DNA of 64,000 bases. It comes from Carposina sasakii. Taxonomy: Eukaryota > Arthropoda > Insecta > Lepidoptera > Carposinidae. Below, piece after piece: positions 55,328-64,000 of the stretch. How positions within the stretch are numbered: the stretch's first letter is position 1; every line of letters begins with the position of its first letter. The position numbers and the translations under genes were made by a program. The stretch lies in the NCBI GenBank assembly GCA_014607495.2, contig CP053165.1:6588906-6652905 (forward strand). Reading direction: 5' to 3'. The notes below the pieces were generated by a model. It did no database searches. It saw only the letters and a list, made by a program, of their open reading frames with translations, and was not told the origin of the DNA.

Positions 55328-57441
55328 TCTGGGCGGAAAATGAACCATATGTATGTCACTTACCTGACTTGATAAAAATGTAACTTCTTATGATTACAAA
55401 ATAATAAGATATCTAGATAAAAATTGTCTATATTGGGTATCTATTTTAGACTTCGTTCTATCGCTTGACATTGTTAATTGATATAGCAGGTAAGCAACGC
55501 TCTCGAAGGTTTTATCTAACAAGTAACAATGCATAAAGGTATTAGAACATTTGGCACCAAAGCATCAAGTGTCAAAAGTGGCAATCATAAGAACAAAAGC
55601 ATGATTGATTGACACCATAAGTACGTGGATGTTGACATCTTTCCAACTTCGTATGTTACACGAAAATCTTCCGTGAAATTATGTAACGTCGCGGCTTTAA
55701 AGTTCAAATTACGAAACCAAACAGCACCTACAAACATACTTACATGAGTTCCGACCTCAAAAGTTGTCGTAATGTTCATGAACGTATAAAGAATAAGTAA
55801 TCTTTAGAATGTTATGAAGACGCCAAGTGGCACTAAAAATTAGACAAAAGCTTTTTGAATTGATGTTATTGAAACTAGGTAAGACTCTTGAAAATTAAAC
55901 GATCTGTGAATCTACTAGAAATCTTAGTTTTCATGACCACTTTTGAAAATATATCATAGATAAACCAATTCCGATGAGTTTTGTATTGAACAAACTATAC
56001 GCGACGACGGGCGATTCGAGAACTAAGCTCTCGATTTTTTATCGACTTTTGTCATAAAAAGTCAAATGGCCAGTTTTCACAAGCGTGCAATATTTTGAAT
56101 CGTCGCTACTATATGTGAAGCGGTCTCTACGTATTTATGAATGATTTCGACGGGAGTTGCAATGGATTTGGCGAGTAATTTCAAGCCGTAATTTTGCTTT
56201 CAGGTACCCTGTAGGTAACATTGTGTCGCTATGCTATTTATGGACTTGATAATAATCATGCTGCCACTGTGTTTATGACATACAAACTACCGATGGATAT
56301 TTTCCCTTGCGTCGTGTACCATTCTTTCCTTTACTCTCACAACTTTTCCAATGCCATGCAATTCAGCGACTACGCATGCGTGAATTTGATGGATAATACG
56401 AAAGGCCACAGCATACAAAAATCAGTAATTCCACATTACCATATCAGTAGAAGAATGGGAGTTTGTTTTGATAGGCTTATGAGCGAGTATAATATTATAT
56501 TCTCAAAATATTTCATTCTCGAAATATTAGATATACTATCATAACTTACATTCTCAAATAATTATTTTATGGACAGTCGTCGAGAAAATAGGTATGTACA
56601 TTTTTCATGCGTATTTTCGAGCATAATATAGGAACAAAAATTGAGTAAGGGAAATTCACTAATATTTTCCTACAGGTCCCCCAAATCGGGACCGCCTTTG
56701 CCCGGCAGTGGGTCACCATGTAGCTAGGCTTTCTAAAAAAAGTGATGTCTTTTGAATCATGAGCATGTTATTTAAGGAGATTTTAATTTCAGTACAGATT
56801 TAAATTCAATACAATAAACTTTCAATAAATGAATCCATATATTTTATCCATAATATTTTTTTATATAGCCATAGTGGTGTCCCACAGCTGTGGGACACAC
56901 CCTTCATTAACATTTTCTAATGTTAAATTTCTTATGGTCATGCCACGAATTTGTCGTAGATCAACGCACTGTAAATTAATAAACAATTTGATTATTATAT
57001 TAAAAAATAAATACATAATATAATTATATACTTAAATTATAGGTTATAATACCAATTCTGTATTTTTAAAATACTGATATGAACATTATAAGCTTGACCA
57101 CAACAACACTTGTGCAAAATGAACTGTCAAACTAGTCTCTCGAACTATGGTTTTTACTCTTTACAAGTAAATACAAGTTCTCTGTTTGTTTAATATACAA
57201 ACACTGTTCGCTTACACTTATTCTTAGTTCACTTGGTATACTGTACTATCATCAATCATCTAAGTAGATACTGATTGTGATACTGTGTTCAATTTCTACT
57301 CTGTGGCCTCAAATATCTTTTTTGTCACACAAATTTAAAATTAATATTACATAAATAAATTTTATCTATCTCTGTATGATAAACGTGACCAGAAATGAAT
57401 TAATTACCTTTATATTACTTATATTTATTTATTATATTTAT
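55328..57441. other. Long AT-rich stretch, one possible RTE scrap
   Basis: At 56,680-56,725 the phrase GGACCGCCTTTGCCCGGCAG TGGGTCACCATGTAG resembles a decayed RTE 3' end on the plus strand (low confidence). The open frame 56,221-56,544 (107 codons) is the longest non-repeat frame nearby. It shows no domain I know, and its first codon is TTG rather than ATG. Confidence 0.4.
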
Positions 57442-57496
57442 AAAACATCGAATTTTTTTATAAATACAAATATTTATAAAAAAAATTCGATGTTTT
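57442..57496. repeat. Tight AT-rich hairpin, 25-26 bp arms
   Basis: The left arm AAAACATCGAATTTTTTTAT AAATA and the right arm TATTTATAAAAAAAATTCGA TGTTTT are inverted with a single length difference in the T-run. A 4-base loop separates them. It is too short for a typical MITE. It would form a stable stem in DNA or RNA. Confidence 0.85.
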
Positions 57497-58534
57497 TTTC
57501 ATGTAAAATTTGACACAGATCCTTCACCTAAAGCGCCATGCGCAGTACTAAAGTTACCAAACGAGCATGGAAAGTCGGAAAATTTTTCTAGAATTTAGTT
57601 TTTTTGATAATTTACTAATTTTATGAATGAAGTGAAACCTAAATTTTAGCAGGTTCCCTGTAGTAATTAAAAAAGGGATATTTCTATATAAAAATTGTTT
57701 GGGAAGTCAGACATTTTATTATCAAACCATTTGTTTTAGATTTTACACTGAGCTTTTTTTGAGATAATATTTTATCGAGCAAAGTATACACTATCGTGTA
57801 CCGAATTAGCACATTCCTTAGACAATATCTTTAAGTATGTTGAGTATTATTTTCAAGATCGCTAGTTAGTTGTAAATACCAAAACAATTTGTTCTAGCGA
57901 AAGGTGTTTTTCGCTTGTCCACTAGTACCTCGCCTTAACTTTGCTACCTCCTACCAATATTTGCTCCATGTAATGTAAATACAACTATTTTAATCTACTC
58001 ACAACAAACTATCTGATTCATATCCCTTTTCGGCATCATTGCCTTTCAAACAAGATCCTATCAAACATCTACGAGTAATAGCAAATCACAGAGAGTTCCG
58101 TAATATCAGGAAAGGGACTCAAAATGGCGTAAAAGTGATACTGTTGGCTGAGCAAGTGATTCCATTGCGGGACTTTAGCAATTGGCGGGGATCGGACTAC
58201 CAGACCCTTCGTCCTTCACATAGTGAAAAGAAAAGCGTAGTTTATTGGCGTACCTTTTCCAAAATACTCTTTTTAGAGTGACAGAGTTAACATGTACGTA
58301 GTGGGGATCATCATCACCGATATCACTTTGCCTCTATCACCAATTTATACTTAGTACCATAACTTTGCATATCATTGCATACTGGTAATAAAAAAAATGT
58401 TACCATCGAATAAAATCAGCAGTGACATTTATAAACGGAGAAGAATCGTGGTTATTATATTGCTCGTTGAGTTAGCTCGCAAAACAGTCACATGAGGTTG
58501 GTAATGGAGATAATGTGCGATACTTACACATAGG
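57497..58534. other. AT-rich sequence, no recognised feature
   Basis: The open frame 58,039-58,281 is not low-complexity, but I recognise nothing in it. It begins at ATTG-context rather than ATG. Confidence 0.45.
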
Positions 58535-58612
58535 GCTGTATTCCCGAAATTGGTAGCCAGACTGCAGGATCATAGAGGAGATCCCCCAGCCACGATTAAT
58601 GTGTCCTATTTT
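58535..58612 (+). repeat. Family B fragment, copy 10
   Basis: GGGCTGTATTCCCGAAATTG, GTAGCCAGACTGCAGGATCA, TAGAGGAGATCCCCCAGCCA CGATTAATG. Confidence 0.7.
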
Positions 58613-60009
58613 TAACGAAAATAATCTTTATTCCTGTTTCTACAATGGACTGATCCCAGATTGCTGAGAATCAAACGACCTCAGCAATTGAACTGTTTCT
58701 GGCACGAACTGTATTGTTCATTTCCTCAAACGGATTTGTCCTAAAAGGAAAGGTGATAAAAGAAGAAAATCACGGTACCATTTGTAAAATAGTAAATAGA
58801 CTGCCAGGGGAATGAATTAGAGTAGGTAAAGTTAGGTATAGTAATTTTATATAATAAACATATAAAGTTAATCTTCACTAAGTTTCCTGATTTTATCAAG
58901 TAATTAATATAGTTAGCTAACTAGCTACCCTTTATCCATAATAATGCCTTATTAGATAAGGATCACTTGAGCCAAATGCATAGTTAACTATTCGTTTAAT
59001 CGCAGTTTTTAGGTATTTGATTCGCGGATTAGCAACACATATTATATCACTTTTTAAAAATTATACACATAGAGACGTCGTGTTTAACAAACGTTGTTTA
59101 AAAGTAATCGCTAGATTGCATAAGTGCGGCCAGATTCTTCCATAATAAGAAAAAATCTGAGGCAAATTAACAAAAACATTACCCTTCCTTGACAGTCGGG
59201 TAAAAACGAGCATCCTGTCAATTCCTGTTGTATCCCAGTCACAATAATATTGATTGAAAAACAATATCCAATAGAAATAATAGACGCTGCGGGGGGCAGC
59301 GACGACGGCGCGGCGGACGCAATGACAATAGAAACATAGTGTAAAACGTTTGAAGTGTGTTAACTTTTCAGCGATTTAACTTTGATGCTCGACGAAACAT
59401 GAGATCTTTATCAAAGCAAACTAACACGCGATATTAGACAAAGAACGACGTATGTGTTAGGTTCTTATCAAGTTATTTATAGTTTTATGTTCTATTAAAT
59501 ATTCAAAAAGGTAGATGCTCTATTGTGGAAATTAAAGTCTGTGGATTTCTGTAAAAAAATGCTACGAGTGCTTATCATAATATTATTAAGTCTGTCATGG
59601 TAGTATATGTATTAACCATATATTTACCTAGTATGTATGCATTTGACATTTTTATTACCAGTAAAGACCAGGTTCTATTTTAGATTGGTTACTTAAGTTG
59701 ATAGTGTACATGACAGACTGCATAGTATTTACTCTATTTATCTAATAACGGATAGTATGTAGTTAGTAGGAACTTTACTAACACGAACTAAATTAAAACA
59801 CTCGTATCATTCAAATATAAGCCCTGTTACCTCCACTCAGGTTACAGTAACCGTTGGCATTGGAATAAAGGCAGAGCTACGAAGGGCCATGTTGTCTAAT
59901 ACATTGTCATGTTATTTAACGTTTGCACTCGTGTATTATTGAACTATTGGAAACTTTGGTATTTGTAAAATAATAAAAAAAAACTAAATTAAGTATGATT
60001 ACTTGTGCT
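58613..60009. other. AT-rich sequence with a small GC-rich patch
   Basis: GACGCTGCGGGGGGCAGCGA CGACGGCGCGGCGGACGC at 59,283-59,320 is a sharp GC-rich island about 40 bp long with no adjoining splice or initiator signal that I can support. Otherwise nothing. Confidence 0.4.
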
Positions 60010-60165
60010 GATGCGGGGCTTTATTAGCAAATCCTTCCGTGCATTACGTAAGAGTCGACCAAGGAATTAGGGCTGTTCTCTCAAGTGATAAACTAGCAAC
60101 TTGTTATTGATCTTTTATATTCTCCGCTAAGCTAAACGTGGGTCTCCAACAAAGAACTGCAATAG
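60010..60165 (-). repeat. Family B copy 11
   Basis: Plus strand: GATGCGGGGCTTTATTAGCA, CGTAAGAGTCGACCAAGGAA, TTAGGGCTGTTCTCTCAAGT, GATAAACTAGCAACTTGTTA, CCGCTAAGCTAAACGTGGGT. Most of the family is present in minus orientation, without an insertion where copy 5 has one. Confidence 0.75.
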
Positions 60166-60814
60166 CAATGAATGCCAGAGCTAAAATTAAATTAAAATTA
60201 TCATCGATAGCTAATAAAATTTGAAATATAAATAAACTTAGAGTTAAGCATTTCATAGCTGAACGTAAGCACTGATGTAAGTCAGAAACCGAATGTATTT
60301 AAGCAAATGTAATTAGAATTACTTACTTATGCTTTTTGAATAACAATGAGCAAGGAATAAAGAATAATTAATAAGGCACCTACGTAAATTTTTCAGCTTG
60401 CTGGGTGCTAAAAGTAATATAATAAAAAGACCTCTAATGTAGATCTGTAAATTTTTTAATAAAATGTTTTTTTATTTCCACAAGAAAACTCTTGTTTCTA
60501 AAGCAAAGTTTACATATACATACATATAGGCATGTACATACATAGAATACCCACATGTTTATACATTGAAAGTTAATTTGTCAAGCGGAAGGGTAGAATA
60601 TTGCACCATGTAATCTTTATGTAAAAATTTACATAAAAATTCTTCAGATCCTAATTTTATTTATTCACTCTATTGAGTAATTACGGCTTTCTCACAGTAA
60701 AATCAACATTTTCATTCCTACTCTCAAATAACTACCTAGTAAGTTAATCAACACCTACATAAAACAAGTTAATTGCGAACAATGTGCATGTTAAACTGTT
60801 TTTTTTTTTCAACA
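60166..60814. other. AT-rich spacer
   Basis: Nothing was recognised. Confidence 0.5.
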
Positions 60815-61075
60815 AAGTGCAGCAACCGCGGCGTATTCTGCCAATACGACTTTCCCGACCGGATGTGACGTCACAGGCAATGTGTCTCGCCGGACGTGCG
60901 TCATGTCATCGCGACGAGCTCGTAACTGTCGTGCAGTTAGTCTGTCGGCCTGTTTTATGTTCGGTGGTAGATCAATCAATTTGTTGCTATTGGCAGTGCA
61001 ACAAAGCTTGCAACTGTTGGTGATTGATCCCTCTAGTACCATAGTTCGGTGGTTATTGGTGGCACACTCGTTCCC
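60815..61075. promoter_or_regulatory. CpG-rich patch with a perfect CRE palindrome
   Basis: About 250 bp are rich in CpG (AACCGCGGCG, CGCCGGACGTGCGTC, TCGCGACGAGCTCG). GTGACGTCAC at 60,865-60,874 is a perfect 10-bp palindrome containing the CREB/ATF site TGACGTCA. GCAGTTAGTC at 60,935 could be an initiator. Frames run open on both strands, as is usual in GC-rich DNA, and mean little. It could be a promoter or enhancer or a decayed GC-rich repeat. Confidence 0.3.
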
Positions 61076-61085
61076 TATACCTATC

Positions 61086-61237
61086 TAGCAAAAGCAAAGC
61101 GATAGCAAAACATTTACAAAATTCGCTGATTGCTTTTCAAATTCGTACCTATTACATAAAATAAATTTCAAAAGAATTTTGACATTTCAACGCGAATATT
61201 GTACAATATTCGCTATCTCGTTGCTTCGGCTTTGCTA
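61086..61237. mobile_element. Family G small hairpin MITE, copy 2
   Basis: The left end TAGCAAAAGCAAAGCGATAG and right end CGCTATCTCGTTGCTTCGGC TTTGCTA are inverted. The interior shares TTCGCTGATTGCTTTTCAAA and AACGCGAATATTGTACAATA with copy 1. 152 bp. Confidence 0.75.
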
Positions 61238-61489
61238 AAATTGCAAATCGGGTAATCAGGGGGCGAGTTCACTAGGTAAGACTTTTTAGTACTTACATAT
61301 GGTTAGATAGAGCTGATGTTTTTGGTAGAGTTCTGAGGATTCTAATATTATGTGAAATGATCAATGGCAGGTTACAGCAACTACGTATATGCATAAGCAA
61401 TTTAAAATCTGCTATCTGAGGATATAATAGTACCAATGAGAAGTCAGGTCTATGCACCGAGCACTCGGTCCGAAACTACTTATCTGTCT
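61238..61489. other. AT-rich spacer
   Basis: Nothing was recognised. Confidence 0.5.
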
Positions 61490-61529
61490 TACAATAGCCC
61501 ACGCAAACGAAGTCGCGGGCAACAGCTAG
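61490..61529 (+). mobile_element. Family S 3' end fragment, CTAG-T
   Basis: CCCACGCAAACGAAGTCGCG GGCAACAGCTAG followed by T. Only the terminal stem and terminus are recognisable. This is the cleanest example of the family end in the window. Confidence 0.6.
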
Positions 61530-61872
61530 TTATTTATAAAATCCTGATGTATCTACTAGGTTAGCAACCAAGGAGGTAGTGTTTACTCGCTCTCACTTTC
61601 ACAAAACTAACTCGCCTGAGTGGGACAGCTTCTGATCCGCGCGAGTAAGTTTGAATAGGTCGTAATGCGTCTAGCGGGTTGCTTAACAAAAACTTTTACT
61701 TCGTCCTCTACATAACTTCCAATTTAGGTAGATAGCCTTGGATAAACGTAATCTATTTTATAAAAATCTACGAACTACGTACTACTTATCGATATATATA
61801 TAAGGGAGCGGAACATAGCGGATATTCTAAAGTTTATTAATATAATAAGGTCTAAGCTTTTATTAATATAAT
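61530..61872. other. AT-rich spacer
   Basis: Nothing was recognised. Confidence 0.5.
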
Positions 61873-62237
61873 ATTATAAAATTATTAATAAAGAAATGGA
61901 AAAAATTCCTCAACCGGGTGGGAATCGAACCCACGACCTCTGCATTCCGCGTGCCAGCGCTCTCACCACTGAGCCACCGGGTCAATTACTCGGATGACGA
62001 ATTTTACCATCTCTTTTCTAAATTACATATTGGCAACGTTATTTTTCATCCCGATAGCTATACACTAGCCAAATCTCGGCAAATAAAGCTGAATCCCTCA
62101 GCACAATGTTTAAAGATGAAACGATCAACCATATCCTAACGGATTATATTAATGGAGAAGTGTTTTTATAAATTTATCTTAGTCAAGATATTATATATTA
62201 TAAAGTTATTAATAAAGAAAATGGAAAAAATTCTTCA
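61873..62237 (-). mobile_element. Family H tRNA-like SINE, copy 5, near full length
   Basis: On the minus strand it starts at TGAAGAATTTTTTCCATTTT CTTTATTAAT, that is, just after the first tRNA-like module. It runs through AAATTTATAAAAACACTTCT, AATCCGTTAGGATATGGTTG, GCTGAGGGATTCAGCTTTAT and GCCGAGATTTGGCTAGTGTA to the second module (GTGGCTCAGTGGTGAGAGCG, GTCGTGGGTTCGATTCCCAC) and the tail. It is the best body reference and confirms the order seen in copy 4. I could not define its target duplication. The open frame 61,918-62,139 is a shadow. Confidence 0.8.
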
Positions 62238-62776
62238 GCACACCACAATAATAATAACAATAATATTGCTGGATGATTTTACCTGTAGGTACCTAGTAAG
62301 TAGGTACTACGTGATGATCCTATGACTTCGGTCGGCAATTAAATAAACTTAAGGATTCACTACCGGTTGCCAGATTGTGCCACAGATCAATAAAAACATA
62401 ACTCTTTTAGGAATACGATATTCGAAATAGACTGGCTTTAATAATTTTCACTGGGCTTAGATACCTACCTAATCTAAGCAATATCCGCCGCTCTCAGATT
62501 GCTAAATTCTTTGAAAATATTAAAATCTTACCCAGTAATACAAGCAAAGAATTCTCATTTATCTATACTAATATTATAAAAAGATAAATTCTGATTGTTT
62601 TGAGATAAAACATTTTGCTCGCTTGATGTTTCTTATAGACCTAAAAATCTTCTTTACATCTAAACAGCTTTTACATCTGTATAGCAAATAAGTTGCTTGA
62701 AGAAATTTGAGCTAAGATTATCCATGTCATCACCTAATTATTAAAATGTGAAAGTTTGTGAGAAACAATGTTTGTA
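62238..62776. other. AT-rich spacer with a family S 5' scrap
   Basis: TATCTATACTAATATTATAA AAAGA at 62,561 looks like the start of a family S element, without its 3' end. Nothing else. Confidence 0.4.
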
Positions 62777-62890
62777 TGTTATAAAATTATTAATAAAGAA
62801 ATTGAAAAAATTCTTCACCCTAGTGGGAACCGAACCCACGACCACTGCAAACCGTGCTAGCCGCTCTAACCACTGAGCTACCGGGTCAAT
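62777..62890 (-). mobile_element. Family H tRNA-like SINE, copy 6, minimal
   Basis: On the minus strand it consists almost only of AATTGACCCGGTAGCTCAGT, GGTTAGAGCGGCTAGCACGG, TCGTGGGTTCGGTTCCCACT and the short TTCTTTATTAATAATTTTAT tail. This shows that the tRNA-like module plus tail is the 3' end that survives the strongest 5' truncation. Confidence 0.75.
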
Positions 62891-64000
62891 TAATGTTCGT
62901 TTGTAAAAAGATTTTGATAAAAATTGACAGTTGTGTACGTACATAGGTTAATCATTTGAGGGTCCACACATAGATCATAAAGTTGAGTCGTACGTAGCAC
63001 AGATATGATAATACGTCGTAGGAAATAACAGTGGTCGCTAGTAAAGTACCTACATACAACAATAAGTTTCCTATAAATGTCGGTTTCCATTCAAAACTTC
63101 ACCATCCATGGTCACAAATCACAAAGTCATAACCATAGTTTGAAGATAAAAACTGCCGAGAGTAGAATGTCAAACAGGGAGCGAGAGAAATTATATCGGT
63201 CAAGAGCACCAAGTTCTTATTCCTTTTTATTCGTTTTATCGCAAAGATTTTCCGTTCTCCCCTGGGAACGTCTTTGTACTTGGAATTTAATTGTTTAGCT
63301 TTGCGAGTTAAATTGAAGTGCTTTTTATATTATATTAGTGGAAGTTGTTATTTTATTAAGTTATTTATTACGCTGCTTGATTGTAATTTATACCACTTTC
63401 TGCCTTTAACTTGGATAAGTACCTATCTCATAGATCTAGGTTTAAAAGAATACAGTTTCTATACACGAGTCATAATTTATTTTATCTTATATACTTTGTA
63501 AATTAAAGGATTATCCCATTACCTACAATTCTTCTGGTTTTCTTATAGTTATGTACGTTTATGAAGTAAGAAGGCTTAGTTTAGTTACCTACTTATGAAA
63601 AGATATTCCTCACTATTATTTTCCACTCCAACATATAATTTAAAGTGTCTAAGAACACAGATTCAGCATGAATAACCGCATTCATATCAACATAACATCA
63701 AAAGGGCACAATCACTGTGATATTCCGTTTCTTTAGTCCTAATATCATTAGTCCCTAGTGAAAGGTTCGCGCCGTAATAATGTAATATGGTAAAAGATCG
63801 CTGTAATTTTCGACTTGATTTCTTTATTCAGTCGGCAAATAAATCTCTCGGTTGATGAGGTAGGGTACCCGTCGAGGTGTATGGAGAATAGTAAAATATC
63901 CGATATGTTAGCTAAGTGTTAGCATGAATGCTTACCTAACTGAATTATAATAAGACATTATATTTATAATATGTTAAATATCTAATGACAATACCTAATA
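62891..64000. other. AT-rich sequence, no recognised feature
   Basis: Open frames at 63,077-63,298 and 63,274-63,501 show no domain. No shared repeat was noticed. Confidence 0.5.

Noticed and set aside
56221..56544. A 107-codon open frame as a gene
   Set aside because: It begins with TTG, lacks splice or promoter context, and shows no recognisable domain.
61918..62139. Frame reading MGIEPTTSAFRVPALS as a protein
   Set aside because: It is the translation of the antisense tRNA-like part of family H copy 5.
1..64000. CRISPR arrays, operons, ribosome binding sites or prophage
   Set aside because: The sequence is eukaryotic in character. No regularly spaced direct repeats and no bacterial gene organisation are present.

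Overview
The window looks like nuclear DNA of a moth or butterfly (Lepidoptera). It is AT-rich, full of short TACCTA/TAGGTA strings, and packed with many small, diverged interspersed repeats of types I associate with lepidopteran genomes: RTE-type LINE ends with TGA-repeat tails, tRNA-headed SINEs, small elements ending in CTAG-T, and short inverted-repeat elements ending in CAGGGTG. I find no intact protein-coding gene, rRNA, functional tRNA, CRISPR array or bacterial feature. The open frames are short, many use non-ATG starts, and none except a LINE fragment resembles a protein I know. The window is therefore either a gene desert or the interior of a very long intron.

Layout. 0-5 kb: mostly unique AT-rich DNA with a small GC-rich patch at 2.33-2.42 kb. 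5-6 kb: a cluster of repeats (families B, J, C). 7.8-8.8 kb: an inverted-repeat element with a second hairpin element inside one of its ends. 10.4-12.4 kb: the most structured part, a CAGGGTG-ended element carrying two later insertions, one of which contains a palindrome with 255-bp arms and has 12-bp target duplications. 13-17 kb: a possible minus-strand first exon, a possible LTR-retroelement remnant, and repeat copies whose target duplications are perfect. 20-25 kb: an RTE LINE 3' end, a degraded second LINE, a D element and a small CTAG-type element. 26.8-28.3 kb: the best candidate promoter region, with GC-rich tracts each followed by a plus-strand splice-donor-like site. 32-35 kb: SINE and LINE ends, one with a nested insertion. 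37-43.6 kb: RTE-tailed SINE-like copies, tRNA-like copies and stacked small elements. 47-48 kb: two tRNA-like SINE copies, one showing a tandem (dimeric) organisation. 52-53 kb: a hAT-like element with 8-bp target duplications and a tandem-tailed repeat. 55 kb: a tRNA-headed SINE. 60-62.9 kb: a CpG-rich patch with a perfect TGACGTCA and more SINE copies.

The main story is mobile-element biology. One family carries a tRNA-like module near its 3' end, and one integrated copy spans parts of two modules. A SINE-like family shares the last ~45 bp of an RTE LINE, presumably to borrow its machinery. Several insertions nest inside one another with clean target duplications, which gives a relative order of events. 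Family letters (B, C, D and so on) are local labels. Assignments to named superfamilies come from termini and target duplications seen by eye and were not checked against a database.
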